Shown here in pieces: positions 8,559-17,476 of a stretch of 64,000 nt of DNA. Source of the DNA: Clostridiales bacterium (GTDB lineage Bacteria > Bacillota > Clostridia > Christensenellales > CAG-138). How positions within the stretch are numbered: position 1 is the first letter of the stretch; the number at the start of each line of letters is the position of its first letter. The translations under genes were made by a program, and so were the position numbers. The stretch lies in the NCBI GenBank assembly GCA_019416935.1, contig DXWI01000001.1, positions 124,001 through 188,000 on the forward strand, given 5' to 3'. Under the pieces are notes generated by a model that had not been told where the DNA came from, did not search any database, and worked only from the letters and a program-made list of their open reading frames with translations.

Positions 8559-9194
8559 TTACAGCAGGTGCTTGACCAGCTTTCCGTACTTATCTTCCAA
8601 TGCGCGGTTGTGCTCATCCCCACCGGGCATATTGGCGCTGACGAACACCGGCGGTTCCATACCGCGGCGGATCATTTCCGCAACCACACAAGCGCTCAGG
8701 CAGTTCATCACAAAGCAATTGCAGAAGGTCGACGTGGACCCCACCTTCTGTTCATATCCCTCGACCGTGATGACCGCGTCTCCCACCGGCAGATGGTTGT
8801 TGATATAGATATCCGCTTCCTGATAAAGGTTTTTTCCGCTTGGATGGCGGATGGGATGCCCCTGCGGAACAATCCTCGCAAAGGAATCCGATGTGACCGC
8901 AATGGTCGTTACGCCGCGCCTGCGGCACTCTTCAACGGTATCGATCGTCATGGCGTTGATGCCGTATGCGTTGACGATTACCATGACCTCCCCCGGCTGT
9001 GCGCCCACATGATAGGCATCCAATACGGCTTTTGCATAGCCCGGCGTCCGCTCCACGATGTTGGAGCGCTTCGCTCCATGAATTAAATTCGTACCCGGAT
9101 CCAGAATCGCATCCCATATCGCCAGACCACCCGCGCGCCTCGTTTCCAAATTGCGCGCCGGGGCTTCCCAAGAAAACAGCGCCCCCGATCCCAT
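8559..9194 (-). pseudogene. 5'-truncated SIS-domain sugar isomerase-like gene (UPF0309 type)
   Basis: The 211-codon frame encodes the later part of a SIS phosphosugar-binding protein: RAGGLAIWDAILDPGTN, then YHVGAQPGEVMVIVNAYGIN and the C-terminal MPGGDEHNRALEDKYGKLV typical of UPF0309 proteins. Complete relatives have ~45-50 more N-terminal residues including the first strand and helix of the sugar-phosphate fold. Here the frame begins inside the terminator hairpin of the upstream ABC operon (9179-9210), the only nearby ATG lies in that hairpin, and there is no ribosome-binding site. The simplest reading is a deletion that fused the operon's terminator to the interior of this gene. Some internal start could still be used. 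Confidence 0.65.
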
Positions 9195-9210
9195 ACGGGA
9201 TCGGGGGCGC
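9179..9210 (-). terminator. Strong rho-independent terminator of the sugar ABC operon
   Basis: 14-bp perfect stem GCGCCCCCGATCCC/GGGATCGGGGGCGC with a 4-nt loop. On the minus strand it is followed by TGTTTTCTT. It begins about 25 bp after the stop of the MalG-type permease. Confidence 0.85.
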
Positions 9211-9234
9211 TTTGGATTCCCGTCTACGCGCGGC

Positions 9235-10098
9235 TCAGCCCTTGACGGCGCCGGCGGCCACTCCCTTGATGATGTGCTTCTGGCACGTGAGATAGAATAT
9301 GATGATCGGCACGATGCTGAGAAGAATCAGCGCCATCGTCGCACCCATATCCACCGCGCCGTAGCTGCCCTTGAGGTATTGAATATGAATTGGGATGGTC
9401 ATGTATTCCGTGCGGTTGAGTACGAGATACGGCAGCAGATAATCGTTCCAGATCCACATCGTTTCCAGCACGCCCACGGAGATCAGCGTCGGCTTGAGCA
9501 TCGGCGCCACCACGAGGAAGAACGTGCGCACCGGCCCGCAGCCGTCGATCGCCGCAGCCTCCTCAATTTCGAGCGGAAGCGACTTGACAAAGCCCACGAA
9601 CATGAACACCGCAAGCCCCGCGCCAAAGCCGAGATAGATGACCGGAATCGTCCACGGAGTGTTCAGGTGCAGCGTATCGGCGGTCTTTGCCAGCGTGAAC
9701 ATGACCATCTGGAACGGCACGACCATGGAGAACACGCAGAGCAGATAGACGATCCTGCAGAACCGGCTGTTCACGCGCGAGATATACCATGCCGCCATCG
9801 ACGTACACACGAGAATCAGCGCCGTGGACAGCACGGTGATGACGAGGCTGTACGAAACGGACTTGAGGAACGGATAGTTGCCGAACGTCATGCCCTTGAT
9901 GTAGTTGTCCCAGCCGACGAACGATTCCGCGTTCGGCAGGGCGAAGGTTTCCGTGTTCACAAAGCTGTTGGCCTTGAACGAATTGATCAGCACGACCACG
10001 ATCGGCATCAGGTAGAGCAGCGAAATCACGGCGAACAGGATCGTCAGCACGGTCTTGCCGGCATGCCGCCGCCCTCTCGGCATCATTTTCGTCTCCAT
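9235..10098 (-). CDS. Carbohydrate ABC transporter permease, MalG type
   Basis: 287-residue inner-membrane permease with six predicted membrane segments. The binding-protein-dependent transport signature (EAA loop) is visible as LPLEIEEAAAIDGCGPVRTFF, which contacts the ATPase. The C-terminus EAHHQGS-like tail 'CQKHIIKGVAAGAVKG' is typical of MalG/CUT1 proteins. It works with the MalF-type permease upstream (1-bp overlap at 10098) and the lipoprotein encoded at 11179. No ATPase gene is present in the operon, so a shared MsmK/MsiK-type ATPase encoded elsewhere is expected. Confidence 0.9.
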   Translation of the reverse strand: METKMMPRGRRHAGKTVLTILFAVISLLYLMPIVVVLINSFKANSFVNTETFALPNAESFVGWDNYIKGMTFGNYPFLKSVSYSLVITVLSTALILVCTSMAAWYISRVNSRFCRIVYLLCVFSMVVPFQMVMFTLAKTADTLHLNTPWTIPVIYLGFGAGLAVFMFVGFVKSLPLEIEEAAAIDGCGPVRTFFLVVAPMLKPTLISVGVLETMWIWNDYLLPYLVLNRTEYMTIPIHIQYLKGSYGAVDMGATMALILLSIVPIIIFYLTCQKHIIKGVAAGAVKG

Positions 10099-11024
10099 TA
10101 CTGCTGCACCTCCTTGTTGCGGGTTGCCCGGAGCTGGATCAGGCCGATTGCGGCCACCAGCAGGAAGAAGATCACGGCCTTTGCCTGACCGACGCCGCGG
10201 GAATTCGCGTTCAGATAGAACGTATTGTAAATATTGAGCGCGAGCATCTCGGTCGTCTTGATCACGCTGCCGTCCGGCTGGAACAGAAACGGCTGGCCGC
10301 CATTGAGCGCAAGGTTCTGATCAAACAGCTTAAAGCCGTTGACGAGCGACAGGAACGTGCAGATCGTGATCGACGGCATCACGCACGGGATCGTGATGTG
10401 GAACAGCGTGTGGAACCCGTTCGCACCGTCGATGCGCGCCGCCTCGAGCAGCTCCTCCGGCACGCTCTGCAAGCCCGCGATATAGATAATCATCATATAG
10501 CCGATCTGCTGCCAGCACATCAGGATGATCAGGCCCCAGAAGCCAAGGCCCGTATCGAGCAGGATGCTCGTGCCGTAGCGGATCAAAATGCCGTCAAAGA
10601 TCATGGACCAGATGTAGCCGAGCACGATACCGCCGATCAGGTTGGGCATGAAGAACACCGTGCGGTACACATTGGAGCCACGAATGCCGCGCGTGAGCGC
10701 GTAGGCAACGGCGAACGCGAGCACGTTGATCAGCAGCAGCGACACGATCGCAAACAGCGCCGTATACCAGAAGGAATGGCCGAACGACGGGTCGGAAAAC
10801 GCCTTGGCATAGTTGGCAAGACCGGCCCACTTGGCGTTGCTGGTGGTCGTAAATGTGCAGAACGAGAGGTAGATGCCCTTGCAGAAGGGATAGATAAAGC
10901 CGATTGCGAACGCGGCAATCGTCGGGAGCAGGAACAGCGGAAACCACTTGCGGATGGTGCCGCTGAGCATGTTCCCGCCGACGGCAAGGCTGCGCCGCCT
11001 GCGCTTTGGAGTCTTTTGTTCCAT
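10098..11024 (-). CDS. Carbohydrate ABC transporter permease, MalF type
   Basis: 308-residue permease with six predicted membrane segments and a basic N-terminus (MEQKTPKRRRRS). The EAA loop is visible as VPEELLEAARIDGANGFHTLF. CUT1-family transporters import oligosaccharides or glycosides. It overlaps the MalG-type gene by one base and lies 154 bp downstream of the binding-protein gene, with two hairpins in the gap (11091-11157). ATG 11024 follows AAAAGGAGG. Substrate cannot be told from sequence. Confidence 0.9.
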   Translation of the reverse strand: MEQKTPKRRRRSLAVGGNMLSGTIRKWFPLFLLPTIAAFAIGFIYPFCKGIYLSFCTFTTTSNAKWAGLANYAKAFSDPSFGHSFWYTALFAIVSLLLINVLAFAVAYALTRGIRGSNVYRTVFFMPNLIGGIVLGYIWSMIFDGILIRYGTSILLDTGLGFWGLIILMCWQQIGYMMIIYIAGLQSVPEELLEAARIDGANGFHTLFHITIPCVMPSITICTFLSLVNGFKLFDQNLALNGGQPFLFQPDGSVIKTTEMLALNIYNTFYLNANSRGVGQAKAVIFFLLVAAIGLIQLRATRNKEVQQ

Positions 11025-11090
11025 TGCGGCCTCCTTTTCATTGCATGGGATGGATAGATTGGAGCATGATTACGGCATGTTTGCGGGATG

Positions 11091-11157
11091 CCCATTCCTG
11101 AACCGGAGCGCGGCAGGCGGTCCTGTTCAGGAATGGGGGCGGGCGCAGCGCCCGCCC
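11091..11157 (-). promoter_or_regulatory. Two hairpins between the binding-protein and permease genes
   Basis: Outer inverted repeat CCCATTCCTGAAC (11091-11103) / GTTCAGGAATGGG (11125-11137), immediately followed by a perfect GC stem GGGCGGGCGC/GCGCCCGCCC (11137-11157). There is no T-tract. In sugar ABC operons such structures commonly protect the upstream transcript so that more binding protein than permease is made; that role here is inferred. Confidence 0.5.
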
Positions 11158-11178
11158 ATCGGCCGTCGGGAAACGGCG

Positions 11179-12450
11179 TTACTGATTGTTGTACTCGGTG
11201 GCCCAGCCATTGACGAACGCGCTGACCACGTCATCCCAGGAACCGCCGCCGACGGTGTACTGGGTGAGTGCAGCCACGACGCCCGCGCGCCAGTTATCCA
11301 CGTTGGGGGTCTCGGTGAACGCCCAGGTCACCGGGTATTTGCCATTGGCAACATACTCAACCGCCTGTGCGCTGAACACATTGGTGGAAGCAACGGCCTT
11401 GTTGAACGGGCAGACGCCGAACTGCTCGGCCATCATCTTCGTGCCGGACTCGTTGGTAACAACCCACTCGAGGAAGTCGAGCGTCGCCTGAATGTCGGCC
11501 TCGGAGGACTTGCTGTTGACTACCCAGAAGTTCTCCGAACCGGTGCAGAGGCCGGAATCGGCTTCGCCTTCCACGCCGCAGTAGATCGGAATCATGACGA
11601 GATCATCCGGGTTCATGTTGAACTTCGTGGTCAGGTTGTTGAACTCCCAAGTGCCGTTCTGGAAGAACACAGCCTTGCCCTCGCCGAATTCGGCCTCGGA
11701 CTCGTCGCCGGTCTTGGTGGTCAGCTCGGCGGGCGCGCAGGTGCTGTTGTTGACGTACAGATCCCAGATCTGCTTGTAGTTGTCCAGATACTGGCCGGTA
11801 ACGGTAGCGGGCTGACCGTTGATGTTGTTGTCACGGAACTCATAGTAGAGCGGCATGTTGGTCAGATGGCCGCTGAAGCGCCAGCTCGAAGAGCCGTCCA
11901 GGCCTGCGGAGGAGAACGCGGCAAAGCCGAGCTCCGCGCTGCGGGCGGTGATATCCTCTGCGACCGCCTTCAGGGATGCAAAGTCGGTGATGTCGGAGAC
12001 TTCGTAGCCGGCCTTGGCGAGCAGGGCCTTGTTGGTGATGATGCCGTAGGACTCGACGCAGTAGCCGATGCCGTAGACTTCGCCGTTGCTGCCCTTGAGC
12101 GTGTAATCCTTGTTGGTCAGCTCGTTGTAGATTGCGGAGCTGCTCAGATCATAGCAGTAGTCCTGCCAGGTCTTGAGAGCCGCATAGTTGCCACACTGGA
12201 ACAGCGTGGGCATGGCGCTCTTGTCCATTTCGGCGGTCAGCGTCTCGCTGTAGGTGCCGGCGGCTGCGGTCACAACCTTCACCTCAACGCCCGTGGCCTT
12301 GGTGTACTCCTCCGCCAGCGCCTGCCATGCGGCGTCCGCTTCCGGTTTGAAGTTCAGGTAGTAGACGGAACCCTTGTCACTGTTCCCGGCGCAGCCGACC
12401 ATGGAAAACACCATGGCGAGCATCAGGATGATTGCCAATGCTTTCTTCAT
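11179..12450 (-). CDS. Extracellular sugar-binding lipoprotein of the ABC transporter
   Basis: 423-residue solute-binding protein of family 1. A lipoprotein signal peptide is clear: MKKALAIILMLAMVFSMVGC with lipobox Cys20, followed by an AGNSDKG linker. The mature part is typical of CUT1 oligosaccharide-binding proteins: VYYLNFKPEADAAWQALAEE at the start and GKAVFFQNGTWEFNNL in the middle. It is anchored outside the membrane and delivers ligand to the two permeases. It lies between the LacI-family gene (75 bp upstream) and the permeases. ATG 12450 follows GAGGAGG. Substrate is unknown. Confidence 0.93.
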   Translation of the reverse strand: MKKALAIILMLAMVFSMVGCAGNSDKGSVYYLNFKPEADAAWQALAEEYTKATGVEVKVVTAAAGTYSETLTAEMDKSAMPTLFQCGNYAALKTWQDYCYDLSSSAIYNELTNKDYTLKGSNGEVYGIGYCVESYGIITNKALLAKAGYEVSDITDFASLKAVAEDITARSAELGFAAFSSAGLDGSSSWRFSGHLTNMPLYYEFRDNNINGQPATVTGQYLDNYKQIWDLYVNNSTCAPAELTTKTGDESEAEFGEGKAVFFQNGTWEFNNLTTKFNMNPDDLVMIPIYCGVEGEADSGLCTGSENFWVVNSKSSEADIQATLDFLEWVVTNESGTKMMAEQFGVCPFNKAVASTNVFSAQAVEYVANGKYPVTWAFTETPNVDNWRAGVVAALTQYTVGGGSWDDVVSAFVNGWATEYNNQ

Positions 12451-12525
12451 GTTTCTTTCCTCCTCAGTAATTTATGCGAAGCGCGGTTTCCCGCGCGAAT
12501 CGCCCCAATGGGGTTTGCGGCCGCT

Positions 12526-13533
12526 TCAGGCTCTCGGCCGCACGACCGACATGCCGCCGATCAGCTCCGTCTCCAGCAGGATGTGCCTGCCGGGCCGTTC
12601 CATACCGGAGAGCAGCAGCTCGACGCTCTTTTCCGCCAGCGTTTCCTGCGGCTGCCGCATGGTCGCCAGCACCGGCTCGTAGTAGGATGCCAGTTCAATG
12701 CCGTCGTAGCCGATGATCGAAACGTCCTCCGGCACGCAGAGGCCCAGATCGCCGAGCGCGCGCGCCGCGCCGATGGCCATGGTATCCGACATGGCGAACA
12801 CCGCGGTGTACGGCACGCCGGCATAGTCGCGCACGGCCTCATACGCGGATGCAAAGGAGAATGTGGAAACGAGATACCGGTCCGGCGTCAGCGGGCGCCC
12901 GTGCGACAGAAAGCTGTCGCACACGCCCTCGTACCGCAGCCGGGCGGTGTTCCATTCGCTTGTTTCGCCGCCGAGAATGAGAATCTCGGTATGACCGTGG
13001 TCAAACAGGTAATCCACGGCGCGGCGAGCGCCCTGCCGGTCGTCCACGCTGACGCTCGACACGTTTTCTGCCCGGCAGGCGGCGGCGCTGACGGTGGAAA
13101 ACACGCAGGGAACGGGCAGCTGGCGCAGCAGCTCGTCACACTCGGCGTGGCAGCCGCCCAGAAAGATAACGCCCCGCACCTTGCGCTCGGCATAGACGCG
13201 CTGTGCGGCGAGGATTTCATCGTCATTCTCATCGATATAGTATGGCAGAAACTGCAGTCCGGCACGCTCGATACCGGACTGGAGCTTTTCGAGAAGTCCG
13301 GAGAAAAACAGGTTTTTGCGGCCGCGCACGATGACGGCCACGCACTCGCTTGAGAGCTGTTTGAGGTGCTTGGCGTTCGTGTTGGGCGCATAGCCCTCCC
13401 GGCGGATGATCTCCATCACGCGCTCACGCGTTTCCTCGTTCACATCGGGACGTTTGTTGAGCACGCGCGAAACGGTGCTGATGCCAACACCGGAGAGCTG
13501 GGCGATTTCTTTGATTGTCATACGAGCATCCAT
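12526..13533 (-). CDS. LacI-family transcriptional regulator
   Basis: 335 residues. The N-terminal helix-turn-helix reads MTIKEIAQLSGVGISTVSRV with the hinge-helix region after it (KRPDVNEETRERVMEII). The periplasmic-binding-protein-like sensor follows (AVIVRGRKNLFFS, SIIGYDGIELASYYEP near the end). It should repress the adjacent sugar ABC operon in the absence of ligand. I chose ATG 13533; an in-frame ATG at 13587 lies inside a palindromic LacI-type operator (13561-13586) and would translate it, so it is unlikely to be the start. Confidence 0.9.
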   Translation of the reverse strand: MDARMTIKEIAQLSGVGISTVSRVLNKRPDVNEETRERVMEIIRREGYAPNTNAKHLKQLSSECVAVIVRGRKNLFFSGLLEKLQSGIERAGLQFLPYYIDENDDEILAAQRVYAERKVRGVIFLGGCHAECDELLRQLPVPCVFSTVSAAACRAENVSSVSVDDRQGARRAVDYLFDHGHTEILILGGETSEWNTARLRYEGVCDSFLSHGRPLTPDRYLVSTFSFASAYEAVRDYAGVPYTAVFAMSDTMAIGAARALGDLGLCVPEDVSIIGYDGIELASYYEPVLATMRQPQETLAEKSVELLLSGMERPGRHILLETELIGGMSVVRPRA

Positions 13534-13560
13534 GAAAGCAATCTCGATTTTAAACGTGAT

Positions 13561-13586
13561 TGGAAACGTTGCCGGTAACGTTTCCA
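13561..13586. promoter_or_regulatory. LacI-type operator upstream of the lacI-family gene
   Basis: Near-perfect 26-bp palindrome, 24 of 26 positions symmetric. The two arms are TGGAAACGTT and AACGTTTCCA around a GCCGGT-type centre. The AACGTT cores are typical of LacI-family operators. Position 28 bp upstream of the chosen start suggests autoregulation and control of the downstream ABC genes. Confidence 0.7.
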
Positions 13587-13707
13587 ATCACAATATAGCA
13601 AGATTGTCCATTCGTGTCAAGTGTTGGAAAGTAATATATCATTTTTGGGTACGTTTCACCAAGTCCCCCGACGTTCTCATCCGGCGCACCGGCCCGACCC
13701 CCGGCGG

Positions 13708-15036
13708 TCAGCCGGGTGAAAGCATCGCGAAGGCGTCCGGCAGCGGCGGATACCCCTGCTCCCGGCACAGCGCGGCCACGGCCAGATTGAGCCGATGGCG
13801 CGCCTCGAAGATTGCGGCGGCGGACCCGCCCGCCTCGACCACGCTCCTGAGCCGCTCGGCGCGGAAATACACCTCGGCCACGAGATCATGCGTATCCGAC
13901 TCATAGAGGCCCGCGGGCAGCACCGCCATGGACGCGATGTCGTCCGCCTGCTCGGCCGCCTTCTCGGCGTCGGCAGCGGCCTTGTCCCGCTTGACGGTCG
14001 ATACGTCGTATTTTTTGTCGCGGGTGATGGTGATGCCGAACTCCTCCTTCACGAGCTGCACAAGCTTTTTATTGTACAGCACATAGTAGGAGGCATTGTA
14101 CACATTGGAGATGTATTCACCAGCCAGCGTGGTACGTTTGAAGTTCGTAAGGTCGAGTCGGGTCATAAACAGCGCGAGCGCCGCGATCTGCGAGAGCGAG
14201 AGATTGGTCACGACGTCGTCCTTGACAGCAGCATAGATCGCGGGCAGCTCCGTGAGCCGCTTCTCCCGGCGGAGCTGATCAAAGATCGCGAGCAGCATGC
14301 GCTGCTGCCGGTCGTTGCGGCCGATATCCGTGCTGATGCCCTTGCGCGCGCGGCAGTAATCCAGCACCTGCTGCCCATTCAGGTGCTGAAAGCCGGTTTC
14401 GAGCGTGCGGCCGTCCAGCCGGATTGCAACGTCCACATCGTAGTCCACGCCGCCCATCGCATCCACCAGACGCTTGAGCCCCTCCATGTTCACGCCCGCG
14501 TAGTAGTCCACCGGCACGCCCATGAGCATCTCGACCGTTTTTTGCGCATACAGAAAGCCCTCGCCCGCCGCCGCGCCGCCCTTTGCAAACGCCGCGTTGA
14601 TCTTCCAGCGGCCGCGCGTGTTGTAGATGGCCGCGTAGGTGTCGCGCGGGATGGAGATGAGGTGTACTGTATTGTCGCGGAAATTGATGGCGGCCAGCAT
14701 CATCACATCCGAACGGTAGTTATTTTTTTCATCGCGGTGGAGCGGGTCGTCCGGATCGTCGCGCTCGGCGCTCTGGTCGTAGCCAAGCAGCAGCAGATTG
14801 ATCCGCCCGTCCATAAAGGAGAGATCGGCCTGCTCGAGCAGCGCCTCCTCCGGCGATAGCGTGGGGCTTGGCGCAGGCGACGCCGCGTCGATGTGCGGCT
14901 GGTCCGTTTTGGCGCCCGGCGTCGGCGTTTCAAACGCGCTCTCGGGCCGCGTCCAGACGCGGTACAGGCTCGTGACCAGAAAGGTCAGCGCCAGCGCGCC
15001 CAGTACACACACCAAAATGGTTATTTTCTTTCGCAT
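13708..15036 (-). CDS. LytR-CpsA-Psr (LCP) family cell-wall protein
   Basis: 442 residues. One N-terminal membrane segment (MRKKITILVCVLGALALTFL) is followed by a Pro/Thr/Ser-rich linker and the LCP catalytic domain: INLLLLGYDQSAERDD, RSDVMMLAAINFRDN and LISIPRDTYAAI, with the conserved Asp and Arg residues. LCP proteins attach teichoic acids or other glycopolymers to peptidoglycan outside the membrane. ATG 15036 is chosen because GGAGGCGG precedes it and the membrane anchor starts there; the frame is open 25 codons further. The C-terminal ~90 residues are charged, helical and unrelated to the LCP fold. Confidence 0.85.
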   Translation of the reverse strand: MRKKITILVCVLGALALTFLVTSLYRVWTRPESAFETPTPGAKTDQPHIDAASPAPSPTLSPEEALLEQADLSFMDGRINLLLLGYDQSAERDDPDDPLHRDEKNNYRSDVMMLAAINFRDNTVHLISIPRDTYAAIYNTRGRWKINAAFAKGGAAAGEGFLYAQKTVEMLMGVPVDYYAGVNMEGLKRLVDAMGGVDYDVDVAIRLDGRTLETGFQHLNGQQVLDYCRARKGISTDIGRNDRQQRMLLAIFDQLRREKRLTELPAIYAAVKDDVVTNLSLSQIAALALFMTRLDLTNFKRTTLAGEYISNVYNASYYVLYNKKLVQLVKEEFGITITRDKKYDVSTVKRDKAAADAEKAAEQADDIASMAVLPAGLYESDTHDLVAEVYFRAERLRSVVEAGGSAAAIFEARHRLNLAVAALCREQGYPPLPDAFAMLSPG

Positions 15037-15268
15037 GATCCGCCTCCGAAGCCACTCGCGTTTTTGCATAGTGTGTGCAGGTTTTTCCCTTTCATGTCCG
15101 GCGGCGTTCAACGGGATGTTCCATATGCAAAAAAATGTGGATGGACGGGGGTTTTTTCGCTATCTTTGCCGGATCGGTTCGACGTTTGTCAGCACGGCAG
15201 GAAATCGGCATACCGCTCTCGAACCACATGCTATCCTGAACCAAAATTACAAAAAAGGGGATGCAAGT

Positions 15269-16138
15269 ATGCCAATGTTCCATCGCGAAAGTGACGCCGC
15301 ACGGCGGGAGCCGACGGTACCGGACCGTCAGCTGATGATGCTGCCCATCAACTGCATCCTCGCCAACCCAAATCAGCCGCGCAAACAGTTTGACGAGGAT
15401 GGGCTGCGGGAGCTCTCCGCCTCGATCGCGCAGGCCGGTCTGATCCAGCCGCTCATCGTTCGCCGCATCGGCGGCGCGTATGAGCTCATTGCCGGAGAGC
15501 GGCGGCTGCGCGCCTGCCGCATGCTGAACATGGCCGAGGTGCCCTGCATCGTGCAGCGCACCACCGAGGAGACGAGCGCGGTTCTCGCGCTGATCGAAAA
15601 CCTGCAGCGGCGCGATCTGCACTTCATCGAGGAGGCGGAGAGCTACCGGCAGCTGCTGCGTACCTACGGCACCACGCAGGAGGCGCTCGCGATGCGGCTG
15701 GGCAAGAGCCAGTCGTTCATCGCCAACAAGCTGCGCCTTTTACACCTCTCGCCGGCCGTGCGCCGGTCGCTGGTGGAAGCGCGCCTGACGGAGCGCCATG
15801 CGCGCGCGCTGCTCCAGCTTCGCGACGAACGGCTGCAGCTCAAGGCCATTGCCGACATTCTAGAAAAGTCGCTCAACGTCAAGGAAACGGAGCGTCTGGT
15901 ACAGCGCATGATCGAGGCGGTCACGCCCGCGCCCCGGCCGAAGCTGCTGCGCCTGCTCAAGGATTACCGGCTGTTTCTCAACTCCGTCAAGTGCGGCGCG
16001 GAACAGCTCCGCGACGTGGGTATGAAGGTGGAAATCCTGCAAACCGACTATGAGGACGGCGTGGACATGCTCGTAAGGGTTCGCCGGGGCGCCTGCGGGG
16101 GAACGACGCGCAGTCGCCGGGACGCCGCCGGAGAATAA
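15269..16138 (+). CDS. ParB/Noc-family DNA-binding protein
   Basis: 289 residues. ParB N-terminal domain: LANPNQPRKQFDEDGLREL, then the CTP-binding-type GERRLRAC box. A helix-turn-helix follows (TTQEALAMRLGKSQSFIANK). The C-terminus is shorter and less hydrophobic than in chromosomal Spo0J. Members include ParB/Spo0J (segregation) and Noc (nucleoid occlusion). The nearby rsmG-mnmG genes match the usual neighbourhood of noc in Bacillota, so Noc is slightly favoured, although here the gene is on the opposite strand and 2.4 kb away. No parA-like gene or parS/NBS site was recognised. ATG 15269 follows AAGGGG. Confidence 0.8.
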   Translation: MPMFHRESDAARREPTVPDRQLMMLPINCILANPNQPRKQFDEDGLRELSASIAQAGLIQPLIVRRIGGAYELIAGERRLRACRMLNMAEVPCIVQRTTEETSAVLALIENLQRRDLHFIEEAESYRQLLRTYGTTQEALAMRLGKSQSFIANKLRLLHLSPAVRRSLVEARLTERHARALLQLRDERLQLKAIADILEKSLNVKETERLVQRMIEAVTPAPRPKLLRLLKDYRLFLNSVKCGAEQLRDVGMKVEILQTDYEDGVDMLVRVRRGACGGTTRSRRDAAGE

Positions 16139-16144
16139 AAAAAG

Positions 16145-16173
16145 CCCGTCAAAAAACATTGTTTTCTGACGGG
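16145..16173 (+). terminator. Terminator-like hairpin after the ParB/Noc gene
   Basis: Stem CCCGTCAAAAAAC/GTTTTCTGACGGG with a 3-nt loop and one mismatch. It is nearly identical to hairpin 4 of the interspersed repeat family described at 21413, 40005, 51401, 58276 and 61506, and stands alone here. Confidence 0.6.
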
Positions 16174-16412
16174 GTTCACCGTATGTTGCGCCTTTGCTGC
16201 GACGGTATGCGCCGCCGCACACTCCCGTTGCTTCCAATGGGGTTCACAGCATGTTGCGCCTCGCCCTCCGTTCTCCCGGGCGGCAGGGCGCTCGGAATAT
16301 GGGTCTGGGACGCACCGGCCGTTCTCGGCCAGGCACGCTGCGCGGCTTTCGCTTGCTCACAGCACGCTTCGTTTGCCGGCCCTTCCGGCGGCGTCCGCTT
16401 TTGACGGGCTAA
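16145..16412. repeat. Intergenic region bracketed by inverted GCCCGTCAAAA arms with a short direct repeat
   Basis: AGCCCGTCAAAA (16143-16154) and its inverse TTTTGACGGGCT (16400-16411) bracket about 250 bp between the ParB/Noc and oxidoreductase genes. Inside, GGGGTTCACCGTATGTTGCG (16171-16190) recurs about 66 bp later with four changes. I see no gene in it. It may be a decayed or chimaeric relative of the hairpin repeat family. Confidence 0.45.
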
Positions 16413-17476
16413 ACGTGCGTCCAGCAGCCGTCGGCCGCACTCCTTTGCATAGCCTCGCACACGCGCGCAAGGTATGCGCCGTCCAGAAAGGTCGGATACC
16501 CGCCCGCGCGCCGCACAGCGGGCCGCATCATATCCGCATACGCCGCCTCGAACAGCGGCAAAAACGTGTCCTCGCGCGCTATGGGCCGGAAGGGCTCCCG
16601 CTCCATGCCGGCTTTGCCGGAAGAAAGCAGCGCGTCCGGCTGCGCTTCCCGCCACGCGGCGCTCCCGCTCTCGCCGGCGACCTCGATCGAAAGGTCGTTT
16701 TCATGCCCGCGCGACACCTCCGAGAGCAGCACCGTGCCAATCGCGCCGTTTGCGAAACGAAGCACGACCGCCGCCGCGTCCTCGGTATCGGTCACGACCG
16801 GCCGATCGTTTTTTTCGAGCGTGAGCTGCCGGCCGTGACGGTAGCGCGTCGCATAAAAATTGCCCAGGGCCGCGCACACCGCCTCAATCCGCTCTCCCGT
16901 CCAGAAGGAGGCCAGATCCGCCCAGTGCGTACCGATCTCCGTGATGGCGCGCATATGCCCGCCGAGCGCCGGATCGAACCGCCAGCCGTCGGCATGCGGC
17001 GGCGCGTGAAACGCCTGCAGGTATTCCCCGTGTATCAGCAGCGGCCTTCCGATACCGCCGGATCGTATCCGCTCCGCTGCGGCACGGTTGGCCGGATAAT
17101 AGCGCACATTCAGGCACAGCGCGGCAACGAGCGCCCGCTGTTTCACCAGTGCTGCGAGGGATTCCGCCTCCGCGGCCGCGAGACACAGCGGCTTTTCGCA
17201 CACGATGTGCTTGCCCGCGTCCAGACAGGTGCGAACGGCCGCGCCGTGCAGCGCCGGCGGCGTACAGATGTGTACGGCGTCAATATCGTCCGCAAGCGCC
17301 GTTTCGATGGCCGTGCCGGCTGTCGCGCCCGCACATGCGTCCGCATGCGCCAGCACAAACGCTTCCGCGCCCGGCTGCGTGCGGCTGACCACGGCCCGAA
17401 CCGTATGGCCGAGCGCGGCGAGCGCACGAGCATGTACGCCGGCGATTGAGCCGGTACCGATGATGGCAACGCGCAT
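16409..17476 (-). CDS. Gfo/Idh/MocA-family NAD(P)-dependent oxidoreductase
   Basis: 355 residues. The N-terminal Rossmann fold begins MRVAIIGTGSIAGVHARAL (GxGxxA-type nucleotide motif), and the family EKP motif is present in HIVCEKPLCLAAAEAE. The C-terminal half is the usual substrate domain (GEYLQAFHAPPHADGWRF; the family's conserved His/Asp region is ITEIGTHWADLASFW). Members oxidise sugars, inositols or similar polyols. ATG 17476 is chosen at the start of the Rossmann strand; the frame stays open 49 codons further without a plausible start. It is followed, head to tail, by nothing functional before the bracketed repeat. Confidence 0.87.
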   Translation of the reverse strand: MRVAIIGTGSIAGVHARALAALGHTVRAVVSRTQPGAEAFVLAHADACAGATAGTAIETALADDIDAVHICTPPALHGAAVRTCLDAGKHIVCEKPLCLAAAEAESLAALVKQRALVAALCLNVRYYPANRAAAERIRSGGIGRPLLIHGEYLQAFHAPPHADGWRFDPALGGHMRAITEIGTHWADLASFWTGERIEAVCAALGNFYATRYRHGRQLTLEKNDRPVVTDTEDAAAVVLRFANGAIGTVLLSEVSRGHENDLSIEVAGESGSAAWREAQPDALLSSGKAGMEREPFRPIAREDTFLPLFEAAYADMMRPAVRRAGGYPTFLDGAYLARVCEAMQRSAADGCWTHV

